This document shows, one piece after another, positions 47,102 through 58,190 of a DNA stretch of 64,000 nucleotides; the first letter of the stretch is position 1, and every line of letters begins with the position of its first letter. Made by a program: the position numbers and the translations under genes. Under the pieces are notes generated by a model. That model had not been told where the DNA came from. It searched no databases and saw only the letters and a list, made by a program, of their open reading frames with translations. The stretch spans positions 186,001-250,000 of the forward strand of contig MARA01000010.1 in the NCBI GenBank assembly GCA_001792895.1. The letters run 5' to 3'. The stretch comes from Lentinus brumalis (taxonomy: Eukaryota > Basidiomycota > Agaricomycetes > Polyporales > Polyporaceae).

Positions 47102-48662
47102 TCACTGCTGCTTCGCCTCGCGCTCCATCTTGCGCAACGCACGACGGCGGATGTCCTTGTGCAGGCGGTGCGTGAAGCGGACGAACGCCATGTTCCAGCC
47201 GATCACGTTCTGGATAGACACAAGCAATCAGCAGAAGCAACGCCACCACAACGGTTGCAGGTCCTGGTGCGCACCATGATGTAGTCGAGCAGCGCATGGC
47301 CCCAGTAGGGCGTGACGAGGCCGGGACGATTCGTCCAGAGCGCGCCGCACGGTAGGGTGAGCTTCAAGAGGACGCTGCGGACGAAGGTCTTCGGCATCGG
47401 GATGAGTGCGCTTGCACGGCGGATCTTCGACATATTCGAGACCTGCGTTCGAACCCCCTGAGATGACAGCCGTGGACAGAGAAGGGGTGGGGAGACGTAC
47501 GACAAAGTAAGTGTTCACGCATTCGACGTCGACGCCCTTGTCGCGCACCTCCTCGGCGAGGGAGCCCGAGAAGGACGAGACGAAGGCCTTTGTGCCGGCG
47601 TACGTGCTGAGCATGGGCGACGCGACGCTGCCTCCAGAGAAGGAAGCCATGTTGATGATCAAGCCGCGCTTCCTACAGAGCTCATGAGCCATTGGCGGTC
47701 TCGATCCACTTGAGGCCATACCTCTCGACCATGCCAGGGAGTATCATCTTCGTGAGCCGCACGACGGAGCTGACGTTGATGTTGACGATATCCTCCATGT
47801 CCTTGTCGGAGCAGAGATGGAAGTCCTCGGGATATGAATAGGACTTGCCCGCGTTGTTGACTGGGATGGTGCATACCGTCAGTAAACCGTACGTCAGAAG
47901 GGATACGGACGCAGGGAGTGGAGAGCATGCCAAGCATGTTTGGCGCGACTCGTATTTTGGGAAACGGGCACAAGGCTGACGCAGAACGGATATACTCACC
48001 GAGCACACCGATATCGAGACCTGCCAGTTTGGACCGAAGCTTCTTCCACTGGGCTTCGTCATCGAGCTTGGAGAAGTCCATGGTGACTGCCTTGGCCTGG
48101 ACCTTCTTGTCGCCAGTCGACTTCGACTCTGCAGATTGTGAGCTCCATGCATCGTCCGAACGACACGTATAGACGCACCAATCTCCGTCACCAGAGTAGC
48201 CAAAGCAGACGCGTTCCTGGCCGACACGAGAACATTGAAGCCCTTCTGCGCGAGCTGGAGCGCATATTCTCGTCCAATGCCCTCCGACGCCCCTGTCACG
48301 ACTATACGGACGCGTCGTGGGTACAGAAGCGCATTTAATGCCTAGAAAGTGCTCACCAGCCCATGCGCCCTTCCCAGCACCATACTTCTTCAGCTATAGG
48401 TGCATGTAGTGAACAGCTGTAACGCATCGCAAACACGTAGCACGTACGCTCTTGCCCGGGATCACGAACGTCTGCGCGAGCACAAGGAGCGTCTTCAGTG
48501 CAAACCTCGCCACAGAGAACCCGCCGACGGCGAGTACGAAGAGCGTGAGCTTCGGGTAGTCCGTCACTGGCGAAGCGGTCAGCGCGCGAAGGCGGGTCGT
48601 CGCGTGGACTCACCAAGGACATGGGAGGAAGGAATGGAGACTGTGGACAGGAAAGTCGCCAT
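47102..48662 (-). CDS. IFA38: Very-long-chain 3-oxoacyl-CoA reductase (KAR)
   Basis: ER short-chain dehydrogenase that carries out the first reduction in each elongation cycle of very-long-chain fatty acids (ceramide and sphingolipid precursors), working with the elongase, dehydratase and enoyl reductase. The first exon (MATFLSTVSIPSSHVL) starts at 48662; the next holds an N-terminal membrane segment (YPKLTLFVLAVGGFSVARFA). Then come LKKYGAGKGAWA, the cofactor fingerprint TGASEGIG, VNNAGKSY, the catalytic Ser-Tyr-Lys (MASFSGG... and STYAGTKAF, i.e. Y-x3-K), and the C-terminal tail ending MEREAKQQ at 47102. Introns lie near 48600, 48440, 48340, 48160, 47930, 47680, 47480 and 47250; individual junctions such as VER/KRGLIINMASF close in phase. 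The layout and the N-terminal anchor match the Ifa38/HSD17B12 family. It should be essential or near-essential and constitutively expressed. Confidence 0.92.
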
Positions 48663-49254
48663 CGCGCGCGTACCTCGAGGCCAACGAAGAAGTAGACGGA
48701 GGGATGTGATGGAGGTCGAGTGCGAAGCCGTGCTCGCTGCTACGCGTGTCGGTCAACGCCGGCGCTTCGCTACTTGCCCGCCAGCAATACTTATAACCAC
48801 CACTACCATCGTCATGTACCTGAGACTTCGACCGTGCTTCGACGTTTCAACCATCCAGAGCTCGGGCTTTGCATAGTCGTATATTCTGCATAGCGAACGG
48901 GATATTGAGATTGGGTACGTGACATCAATAAGTAACAGCAATGGCAGGCTACGGCTGACTCTACGAGCAGGTCTGCATGCCGTGTCAGCGCGTCCTGTGC
49001 GTACCTACGACTCCTAAAGACTGGAGTTTATCTGAAGTGGGTGGAAACAACGTGACTCGTGAATGTGCTTTCACCGGCTGTAGCGCGGTCGAAACTGGTC
49101 GAATTGACACGAGGCTGGCGAATGCTCGCACTCTCCTCCCACGTCGGCTTGTCCTGAACACACCACCGTAGGTGAGTATCTGCGCTCTCTCCAGGGAGAC
49201 GCATGGTCTTTCACTGTCACTTACTGCGTATTTGGGACAGAGCCTTGACGCACT
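48663..49254. other. Divergent intergenic promoter region
   Basis: About 590 nt between the reductase (-) and the F-box gene (+). No gene seen. Confidence 0.5.
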
Positions 49255-50507
49255 ATGCCTCCTAGGCTTCCTGGAGAACTCACGGACCGAATAATCTGGC
49301 TCGTATCGGATTATCGAACTATGCTCAGCTGCGCACTCGTATGTCAGGAATGGCTCCCGGCCAGTAGGACGGCGTTACTCGATTGCGTCCGCCTTAATCG
49401 CAAACCAGCGTACGATTCATTCATCAAAAACGTCCTCAGTTCGGAACACATTGTCATGTATCCCTACCTCCGCACCACACGTGCCATGTGGATTGACGAA
49501 CGCCTGGCCAGCGGGGGCCTGGTCCTCACGGAGCAGCCATGGTCCTATCGTACCATTCATGAATTTTCAAACCACTTCCCCAAGCTGGAGCATCTCAGAT
49601 TGTCGGTCATCGACTGGAACTCGCCGAAGCATTGGCAACCCCATCCCAGCGTCCACTTGGCGATCCGTGGCTTCACCTCTCTGCGGAAGTTGGAATTGAT
49701 GTGGTGCCAGTTGCCTTCGTGGCATACGCTGCGCAGACTTGTCGCGGCGCTATCACCTTCCTTGACGTTCCTCAAATTGTTGAACGTAACATGTCCCATT
49801 CCCCGTGGAGATGCGCCAGCCCTCGTCTATCACGCTACCGCTTCCTTGCATGAATTCGAGCTTATAGGTGTTCCGAGTATATCTAGTAATCGCGGTCTCG
49901 AACCCTTCCTGCGCTGGCTCTCCTACTCGTGTCGGTCTAACTCGCTCCGTCGGCTGGTCTTTTCGGAGCCCAACCTGTCGACCGAATACGGGGTGATCCT
50001 AACAAGGATAGTTCCGGGGCTCGTTGAGCTCTATGTAATCATTTCACCAGGTAAGTGTCAATAGAAATTTGCACCCCGCTCCGACTTACCCCCTAACATG
50101 CCTTCATTGCAGCTTCGCTGCGCATCTTCCCCTTTCACGAGCTGAGAAGCCTGCGGGTGCTCGAATTGGGATTGCGGGGTGTGGGTCCATACTGGAAGGA
50201 TCTCTCGCACTTACTGCCCGACATTCCCTCCCGGATCCGTTCTATCGCCCTCTACGTGTTATCCAAGGAGAGACCGCCGGACATGGCGAGGGAGGACAAG
50301 TCGCTGTCGGACTGGCCCCCTTTCGAAGACGATGGACTGGAGCTCCTAGACCCTGTCCTACAGGGCGACAATCTCCAAAGCCTCGAACGAGTCGAGTTCG
50401 TGTTGCACCCGTCCCGCGAGTCATACGATTCGGCGGACATGCAGGCGCGTGTCATCGGATTGGTTCAGCGCAAGCTCCCGTCTGTCGTCTCTCGGGTATC
50501 CAGATGA
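49255..50507 (+). CDS. F-box/LRR-like protein
   Basis: Two exons (49255-50050, 50113-50507) give 396 aa. The N-terminus, RLPGELTDRIIWLVSDYRTMLSC..ALVCQEW, is an F-box-like motif (L-P-x-E-[LI]...I-[IL]...D...L..C.LVC..W), which would bind Skp1 in an SCF ubiquitin ligase. The rest has irregular leucine-rich segments (LEHLRLSVIDW, LRKLELMWCQL, LTFLKLLNVTC, LVELYVIISP, LRVLELGLRGVG) that may recognise a substrate. Agaricomycete genomes carry large, rapidly changing families of this layout, so target and role are unknown. Splice phase closes (SP-A-SLRIFPF). Start is the ATG just before the F-box. Confidence 0.88.
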
Positions 50508-50968
50508 CAATTAGTTGGGATTCGATGTATGTACACTTTCCTCGGACGTCCGCACATGATCCGGCTCACGTCCCACCGTCTACGGTGCCAGGGGCTTCAA
50601 GTCGTACGCGGCGCCTTTTCCACTCCATAGGGCTGAGTCGATCACCTCATCAACAGCACCGTCGCAATTAGGACGTTGCCCAGACGGCTGATTGCTGAGG
50701 GTCGGATGTGTGGCGCCTCGCGGCCCACGCGATGTCCTGCGTTAGACCAGACACTCAATACATGAATAACGACCATCACTTCCTGACATTTACTTTATGT
50801 GTATCGGGCGACCTTCCATCGCTATTGTACATCTGGGTTTGAGCGCGCCTCTGCGTGCTGACAGTGAGGTACAAGTGGCCTAGGTTCCAACTAGGGATAT
50901 GCGCAGACATAGAACGTGAACACGAGGAATAGCTGCATTTTCCACCCACGAGACCTGCTGCGTACGCC
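50508..50968. other. Convergent intergenic spacer
   Basis: About 460 nt, no gene seen. Confidence 0.5.
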
Positions 50969-52697
50969 TCAAGCGTCCGCGAACTTGAAGTCTGAAAGCT
51001 CTCCGAGCGAGTCTCCGCCCTCGCTCTCGTTCTTGCCTTTGGCGACCCAGCGGGGGTTGAGGGTAGAGCCGATAGAGCCGAACACCCGCGCGAAGGTGAG
51101 CGTGCGGACGGGTGCGGACTCAGTGAAGAGGATGGTGTCGTCGCCGTCGAGCCTCATATCCTGGGATTTGGCCTCCTGCAGGTCGAGGAGGAAGCGGGAG
51201 ATGAGGATAGTGTTGAGGCTGCGTCGTGAGATGTGATGGGAGCTGAATCAGAGCTCGAGGCGGCATGAGGGATCGGGATAAGCGACGTACGGAGGAGCGA
51301 ACGCGACAAGCCATCCCATGACTCCGTTCGTCTCTGTCTGATGCGACGTCAGAACGCACGAGTGAAGTATGTCAGGAAACCGAGCTCACCCCGCCAAGGT
51401 TGAGGAAGAGCTGTAGACTGTTCATGATAGTTATCGCTCTGTCAAGACAATATTCGTAAGTCGGGTGGCGAGATTGCGCTACAGTTATATCGACACGGAC
51501 ACGAAGTATAGCACTCCTGTGAAGCACCTCCACTCGTGAGCGACGTTCGTCTGGGACGACGCGGACGGACGCACCATTCCACAGCATGATATCCGACAAG
51601 GACCTGCGCTTCCGAACGCGTATGGAGTTCATGGCTACACCGGCCGCGGAGCCGTGCCGGAGGGTGCACAATGTGATGATGACGAGGATGATGTCGGCGA
51701 CCACCAAACCTCCGCGCGACAAGACAAGGACTGTGGAATTAGGGTCATAGGGAGCAGAGCCTCGGATATAGGTTCATACGTACAGCTTAGGCATCAAAGT
51801 CAGCATTCGAAGTGACCCTTCATGCTTCAGGAGGACGACGTACAGCGTGTGGATGTTCGTAGACATGGGGAGAGTGGCCTTGTAACACCCGATGAGGGGC
51901 CACGTTGCCCCGAATGTGTATATGATCAAGTCAGCCTGACTCGCGGAAGTCAGTACGCGATCAAGAGTAGATAGATATAGACATAGAGCTGGAACGCACA
52001 AGGTTGACGGCGACCGGGGCGAGAGAGAGGACGAAGACGAGGACTCCCCAAGTCCATCGCCTAGTCAGCGCGAACGCCCGCATGCCAGAGAAAACTGGGA
52101 GGGGCATGTGTTGAGTAGTAGCGTGCGCCACGAGAAGATATACGGACCTGCGAATGGTAGGTACTCAAGTGCTTCCATCGCGGCCCACGCCTTGGTTACG
52201 GCATCGCAGCTACACGACCGTGATCATACACCGTGAGCTAGTGATTTCGAATAGGACTGTTAGATGAGCATCACCTCTTGTCCGTGTCAGCATGAGTGAA
52301 GGTGGTGCAGTGACGGAGGCAACGTACCTCTTGATTCAGATTGGGGATGTACTGCGCGAAGCCCAGAATATTGACCAGGAGCCCCGTGCATCTGACAGTG
52401 AAGTACAGAATGGTAGCACCGGTGGACCGCCCAGTCCAGAAGAGCTGGGCTTCGCGGCCCAACGTCAAGAGAATGTCGTACGCAAGGACGGCTGTGATCG
52501 AGACATGAGCATGCCCCAGCCGGGAACCGCGATATAGGTGGCGGTGAGCCACTTTACCTGTTGATGCCGCGTATACGTACTTCTGGTCCTGGCTGTAGTA
52601 CCAGCGATGTCAGCATCGGAGACCAACTGTAAGCAACAGGGAGTGCGACTCACACGATGGCGTAGATCGAGATGGTGCTTGCAACAGCGTCGGCCAT
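50969..52697 (-). CDS. DUF6533-type multi-pass membrane protein
   Basis: Basidiomycete seven-transmembrane-like protein of unknown role. The start at 52697 reads MADAVASTISIYAIV; after one or two introns comes the diagnostic DUF6533 block AVLAYDILLTLGREAQLFW (the Y-D-x-L-L-T-L-x-x-E core) followed by TGATILYFTVRCTGLLVN. Further hydrophobic helices are spread over short exons: near 52080-51990 (ALTRRWTWGVLVFVLSLAPV), near 51930-51780 and near 51700-51640 (VVADIILVIITLC). The cytoplasmic tail, LQEAKSQDMRL... ...FARVFGSIGSTLNPRW, ends with a stop at 50969. About eight to nine introns; I did not fix all junctions, and the first two introns are uncertain. The order of helices with a soluble C-tail carrying ARVFGSIGSTL is usual for the family. 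Confidence 0.82.
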
Positions 52698-53727
52698 GGT
52701 GACTTCCTGGCACCCCGAACCAGAGAGTGAGAGCGATTGTCACCCTGTCTTATATCCTCTGGTTATCATCTACTGCGTCCTGACAAAGTTTGTGAGGCGT
52801 CAACTCCTCCATCGCTGGTCGGTTATATGTCGCTAGTATCCACAGGCGCGCCTTGAGGGCTATGCGCGAACTACTGAGAGTTGTGATCAGCTCCCACAGA
52901 GCCGCAGGCGGTCTGCGGTGCGACAGCGGTGATAATATAGTTGCGTCAGGGTGAAGATTGACTGCCTGTGTTGAGACTCTGTACTCCCACCGCCGTCCCT
53001 CGCCCGAAAGCTGGCGGGTTGAAGAAGCTTGGTCTGAATGCGCCTCCATCATCTGCGCGGAGATCCTCATAAGCGTGAGCAAGATCCTCATCAGCGCGCA
53101 GACGAGACTCACGTTGGAGAGTTCATCAGCTCAAGACCGCGGTCACGTACGGACTCGGCGCTCGAGGACATGGGATTGTCGACGTCTTGGCTTGATGCAA
53201 GTTCCCCGGTTGCATACCGAATCCCCCAAGAGCAGGAAGTACGAAACAAGAGGTCAGTTGAACATACTTACGCCGGGAGCAAAGAGTCAGGCGCATGGTC
53301 GTATGCGGACAACTCGCGATCGCTGGACTATGATGCCACGAATTACGGTAGACCGGATGGATCTACCCCGCGCGAGCTAGGATGTGCGTGGCATCGGACT
53401 GCGGGAGTGCGGGGGAGGATAGGAATCGTATAGAAGGGCTTACCATCGCAGAACTTGCCTTGGCTTACCTGGGATGCGGTAGGCGAACAGCTTGTTGCGC
53501 GATGACACCCAGTGAGAATCGCATCTGTTATAATATGTTGTTATATGTTTACATCTCGACTGCTTATAAGAACATAAGGAAACATATTAGCCAGGATGTA
53601 AACGTAGGATATGGAATACCACTACGTTCTCATCTGTTCCCGTCTGTTCTTTTATCGTCTCATACGTTTTGATATCAGAGGATATATTCGCACTGATATG
53701 CACGGATACAAACATATGCGAACATAT
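52698..53727. other. Intergenic, AT-rich toward its end
   Basis: About 1 kb with no supported gene. From about 53510 the sequence turns AT-rich and repeats acatatg/aacatatg-like words several times (53530-53730), just before the GC-rich minisatellite. Confidence 0.45.
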
Positions 53728-53860
53728 GGTGCGCCGCTCTTCCTCCCGCTGCCGCTCGTCCTCCCGCCGCCGCTCGTCCTCCCGCCGCCGCTCTTCCTCC
53801 CGCCGCCGCTCGCGCTCCTGCCGCTCACTCGCTGCTGCTCGTCCTCCTGCTACTCGCTGC
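53728..53860. repeat. GC-rich 18-bp minisatellite
   Basis: About five imperfect copies of ctcgtcctcccgccgccg (variants ctcttcctcccgctgccg, ctcgcgctcctgccg) run from 53738 to about 53830 and fade into ctgctcgtcctcctg. Both strands are open across it, so the local ORFs (SSRRRSSSRRRSSSRRR or LPLVLPPPLVLPPPL) are by-products of the repeat. Confidence 0.8.
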
Positions 53861-54434
53861 TGTCCGAGTCCGCTCGCTCACCGCTGCTCGCCGTCTTGCC
53901 GTCTCGTCGCTGCTCCGTGTGTCGCTTCGTTCAGCCTTGCCCTCCCCAGGTGCTGCCAAGAAACCGATGTGTCGTATGAAAGAGGCCACGCCGCGGCCGA
54001 AGAGTCCAAGTCGCAAAGTAGTCGCCATGCGCCCGAAGTTCGAGTCGCCCAAGATAAAGCCGGCAGTAAAGTACAGTCGTAGAGTTGCTTGAGAGCCCAA
54101 GAAGTTATTGCAGCCCAGTAGAAGTCGTGCTTCGCCGCCACCGGAGTCTGCTGCGTCTGGCTAGGAATGGGCTTAGTCGAAGTCAGTAGATACCTGCATT
54201 GGTGGCATGCGCACGCACTGTAATTGTTCATGTGCCCGTCGCGCCCTCCGTCTGAGCTGTGATGTAATTCTGCAGAATACATGACTCAGTACACGCGCCT
54301 TGGAAAGGGAGCGATCGTTACCTTGATTTCAGTCCGAGATCTCGTCTTGTACCATTGGTCGAAACCCTCCTGTGTCCCCTCGGGGTGTTCGAGCTTCCAG
54401 AATCTCGCACAGGTGGGCCTAGATTGCTGTTGCG
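53861..54434. other. Intergenic
   Basis: Downstream flank of the minus-strand gene that ends at 54435. No gene or clear transposon end seen. Confidence 0.4.
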
Positions 54435-56881
54435 TTAGTTCAGGACCTTCGAGGCGACAAAGACGTACTTCGGCTTAGTATTGCTAGGGCTAGGCGGCCA
54501 GATACGCTTTGACGTCGCCTTCTTCCCACGTTTGGAAGCGGCCGCGTCCTCTGCAAGCTCTGAAGAGGAGCCGGTGCGTTGGAGGTCCGGAAGCGGTGCC
54601 TTGGCATCCTTCCAGAGGCCTTTGCTGTATGCGAGCGATGTCAGATGTCTCAATATACCAGTGAGGTAGCACGAGTACGTACAGCACGTTGCGAATCTGT
54701 ACGATAGGAATATCGAAGTCATTCAATTCAGTCTAACATCAGAAGGCTGGATCTCGTACCTTGGGCTGCTTGCCTTGGTTCGGCACGACCTCAGTCACCA
54801 ATGGCGACATGGCCGTGATTGCCCCTGGCGCCGCCGTCTGACTTGGAGCGGTGCCAGGGAGTGTCGACGCCTCTGAAGAAGGCCCGGGGCTGGTTGCGGG
54901 TGTGGCTACAGTGTCGCATGCAGACGATGGCGAAGCTGCAGCAGGGGCAGAGGGAGGCGCGGACACAGCTGCAGACGTGGGCAGAGGCGAGGACGAGAGT
55001 ACAGGCGAGGGCGAGCGCACAGGCGAGGAGGAGAGCACAGGCATGGGGATGAGTGCAACCGCAGTCGCAGTCTCAGGCGTGGGGATGAGTGTCGACGTGG
55101 GAACGATTGTGGCCGCCGTAGCACTTTGAGGCGCGGGAACGGGAGACGCAGGTTGGAGAACATCGGGGAGAGGTGCTGCTACAAGGGCCGCGGGCGACTT
55201 GTAGACCAAGTCCGGCGTGACGGTGCGGCGCCGCTTGTGGACACCACCTGCGTCCGAGATGTCAGCATGATCAGTGTAGATGGCCATGCCCAGCATGTCG
55301 CTGAAGGGGGTAGGCGACATGCGGAAGGGCGCATCATCGAGGGCACTCGCGCTGGTGCTGTCGCGCCCGACAGGAGCACGCGGGGCTGCAGATGCGACGC
55401 CAGCTGCATCTGCCATAGCTACAAGCATAGATTTAGTGGGAAAACAAGCCACCCGCGGAGCGCTCACCCTCGGAAACCTTCGAGTTCGTGTCACGCTTTC
55501 GCTTCTTCTTAGAGGAAGGAGGAGGGGGCGGAGGAGGAGGAGCGGTGGCGGCGGATTGAGCAGCGAACTTCGCCTTGCGTCCAGCAACAAAATTGGGATA
55601 GTTGAGGATAGCGAAGAGTTCAATTTTCCAGTCGTCGTCTGCGAGGTTGAATTCGAGGAACTTCTTCTTCATCATGCGGTAGTAGTTGTCCATGGTTTCG
55701 GTGTCGTTATCGTTCAACCACTTCGTCGGCGCGCGTTTGGCCTTGAGCAACTCGTTCCAATGCTTGCGGCTGGCGGAGCGAAACGCCGCGACCCGATCAT
55801 CACTAACTACGGCGCCCAGCTTGTCCGTCAGAAACCTAAGGTTGTGAGTAGGGCCGTTCAGCTTCTCGACCTCGTCGTCAGTGTCCTCGAAGCATTCGTT
55901 AACCTGTGCTTGAGACTTCTTCGCAGGTCGGCCTGGCTTGCGCTTGGGGGCATTCGGGTCGGTCACGTCGGACCCTTTCGCACTGTTGTAGTCAGACCTA
56001 GACCAGTGCGGGACCTGGAATAGTTCACCTGATCAGCATGCCGCTCTCGAGGCAAGGGGGCGGTGCGCCTACCTTAGGATAGTTCACCCGATCTCTTGAT
56101 CGAATCCGCACGGAGCCGTCCGCTTCCAGGTCCGAGTCTGCGTGTATTCCTAGAGTGGCAGTCGGGTTGGCCGTGTGGGCTACAAACACTGGCGCCTCCG
56201 GGTACGAGGCAGTCGGCGCATGTGGCACATGTGGCGCGCCTCCTTCGAATGATCTGCATGATCGTCAGAGAAGACCGCATATATGCACCCATATGGGCTC
56301 ATATATGCGACGCACGCTATCTGTGCCCTGTAAATGCATGGTTTATGCTATTGCGTACACGCAAAGATATGTGCATGAACTCACTGCAAATATGCGATCG
56401 CTTCCTTCATATGCTCGACCTCTTGGGATCCTCCAGACCCTCCGGTACTTCCTCCGAGGTCCTGTGCAGAGTTGCATTCGCCATTCTCATATCTCACAAG
56501 GTCCTTGGCGCGCACATACCATTGGGGCTGGTGACGAGCTTGCCATAGTCGGTGAGAAGTCTGTGGCTGGGCCAGATAAGTTGGCGAACCAGCCCGCTCC
56601 TCGAGACGAGCCTTGTACGAATGGAGGTGGTGGGTACATCGAGTGGCCAGATAGACGAGATGGTGGTAGGAAGCAGAGTATTCTCCGGAGAGGATGGTGG
56701 TAGGAGGCAGAGCACGGTCGGCCAGATGCGCGCGTGCGCGCGACGCGTCGCGAGGGACGCGTCCTGTCATGTGACCGAAGAACTTAGCAGTTCGCGCGCG
56801 CGCGGCCGCATAGAGAGTCTGCACTTGCGCTGATACTACACCCCTGCACTTGTACCAGCACTCGTCTAGCTGCTTCGACAT
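54435..56881 (-). CDS. Multi-exon hypothetical protein, basic and low-complexity, near transposase
   Basis: No family recognised. A consistent chain of exons runs from an ATG at 56881 (MSKQLDECWYKCRGVVSAQV) to about 56384, joins in phase 2 (AYLQ-SFEGGAPHVPHAP) to an exon ending NYPK near 56079, then VPHWSRSDYNSAKGSDVTDP from about 56015. That exon continues as NAPKRKPGRPAKK, a basic cluster with an AT-hook-like GRP core, through an acidic-basic helical part to KKKRKRD and ends near 55443. Next comes a long exon (about 55420-54760) rich in Ser/Pro/Ala repeats. Two short exons follow (TELNDFDIPIVQIRNVL and KGLWKDAKAPLPDL) with a basic tail ending at 54435. The intron with GTGAGT at 56381 and the one with GTACGAG at about 54757 are canonical. 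Possibly a DNA-binding nuclear protein; association with the transposase is by position only. Confidence 0.55.
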
Positions 56882-56947
56882 GCCTGTGGTTAATATCGAC
56901 TGGCTGGAGACGGCATCTACCCTGCAGAAGGATCTCCCGCGAAGGTC

Positions 56948-57748
56948 ATGCCTCTCCGACGCCGTACTATGATCAATGCCCTGCTCGCCCTCGCCAACAC
57001 CCACACTCGTCTCGCTTGCTTGCTCAGCGTAGGGAACCCGGAGGGTGACTGCAAGGAGGACTACGAGACGGTGGAGGAATACTTCTGTGATGCGGTGGAG
57101 GACTTCCAGGGCGGACTGCGGAGGGTCTTAGGATGGCAGGGGGACGATGTCGAGGCCGCAGCGCAACTGGACAATAGGTCGGACTCTCCGAGCTACGAGC
57201 GCACCCCGTCTCCCTTTTATCCTGCCTTGAGTCGAAGCTCTGAGAGCGACGCAGAGTCTCAACCCTCACAGAGGTTTGAGGCTCCCGTAGAGCACTTCTA
57301 CACTCGTATGAAGACCTCGCTTCTGGAGGAACTGCAAGATCCCCTTGTAGAGCAACTCCAGACCCCCCTCATCGATGCTCTCTCGGGTCCTGTCTCTGAG
57401 CTGGTGCACGCTCGCGCACAACAATCCCTGCCCGCAGACATCTCGAGCTCCCACGAGATCCTTGATGCCCTGACGCTCCGCCTGTCATGCCACGACCCTC
57501 TAATCACCCTCTTGCTCGACAATCTCACCGGCCCTCTTACCGAGAGAATTCAAGCACAATGCAGCACGCAGGTCTCTCCCACCGCAGTGTCTGCGAGCGC
57601 ACATCACACGCCAAACACCCCGGGGTTCGCCCTCTCTGCCCATGCCCCGCCCTCCACCGACTCTATACCCCGCGTCGTGAAGCGCGAGTCCTCCCGTAAC
57701 ATGGGTCCGCATGGCTCAAAGAGACACTGCGCTGACGCGCAGTTCTAG
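56948..57748 (+). CDS. Hypothetical protein with leucine-proline octad repeats
   Basis: A single 266-codon frame, MPLRRRTMINALLALAN..., ending at 57748. Not recognised. An acidic N-terminal part (EDYETVEEYFCDAVEDF) is followed by a Ser-rich linker and a helical region with an eight-residue rhythm LQDPLVEQ / LQTPLIDA / LSGPVSEL, echoed later by HDPLITLLLDNLTGPLTE. The C-terminus has a basic KRESSRNMGPHGSKRH stretch that could be a nuclear signal. The true start is unclear: a second ATG at 56880 opens a protein-like frame (MPVVNIDWLETASTLQKDLP) that stops after 30 codons and cannot be joined by a simple intron. That ATG shares the palindrome CATG with the start of the minus-strand gene. Confidence 0.5.
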   Translation: MPLRRRTMINALLALANTHTRLACLLSVGNPEGDCKEDYETVEEYFCDAVEDFQGGLRRVLGWQGDDVEAAAQLDNRSDSPSYERTPSPFYPALSRSSESDAESQPSQRFEAPVEHFYTRMKTSLLEELQDPLVEQLQTPLIDALSGPVSELVHARAQQSLPADISSSHEILDALTLRLSCHDPLITLLLDNLTGPLTERIQAQCSTQVSPTAVSASAHHTPNTPGFALSAHAPPSTDSIPRVVKRESSRNMGPHGSKRHCADAQF

Positions 57749-57975
57749 CCCCCAAGTCTATCGCCCGCGCGATCCATGGGCGCACCGTCAGATCGGACTG
57801 CTTTTCTTGCGGTTTGCAGTGTTGTAGTAACCTCACTAAACTTAGGACTGGGCGAAGTGCTTCGAGATGTATTCTAGGCGATCGTTGGTGCACAGGACTC
57901 GTGTATGATAGTGCAAGGCAAAGACAATGTATATGTGTATCAGAGTACTAGGACGTTTCAATCAACAGCACAACA
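57749..57975. other. Spacer before tandem array
   Basis: Short non-coding stretch between the octad-repeat gene and the 25-bp array. No feature seen. Confidence 0.4.
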
Positions 57976-58175
57976 GCGTATCATACATCTGCATGCAACT
58001 GCATGTCGTACATCTCACATGGACTGCGTAAGTATCGTACATCTCCAATAGACTGCGCATCATACATAAACCATAAACTGCGTATCGTACATATTCCATA
58101 GACCGTGTATCGTACATATCCCATAGACTGCGTATCATACATATCCGAATCAGAGTAGACTGCGTAGCATGCAAG
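57976..58175. repeat. 25-bp tandem array next to transposase 3-prime end
   Basis: Seven to eight imperfect copies of gcgtatcgtacatatcccatagact follow each other from 57976 to 58175; most units are 25 bp, some 27-32 bp. Reverse reading gives the repeated peptide RSLWDMYDT/RSMEYVRYAV, a by-product. The array ends only about 15 bp before the stop codon of the transposase gene. Repeated short motifs close to the ends are a known property of CACTA-type elements, so these may be subterminal transposase-binding repeats; this is inference. Confidence 0.8.
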
Positions 58176-58190
58176 AACTCACATGTTCAC

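Noticed and set aside
46746..47297. 183-codon minus frame upstream of the reductase 3-prime end
   Set aside because: Overlaps the last exon of the reductase in another frame and has no domain.
47440..47465. gttcgaaccccc, which looks like part of a tRNA T-arm
   Set aside because: No acceptor, D or anticodon stems around it, and it lies in the spliced reductase gene.
55280..56023. 247-codon plus frame opposite the multi-exon hypothetical gene
   Set aside because: Runs antisense through several canonical minus-strand introns that close in phase; no motif of its own.
57976..58175. CRISPR-like repeat array
   Set aside because: Units are contiguous with no unique spacers and diverge gradually; this is an ordinary tandem repeat in a eukaryotic genome.
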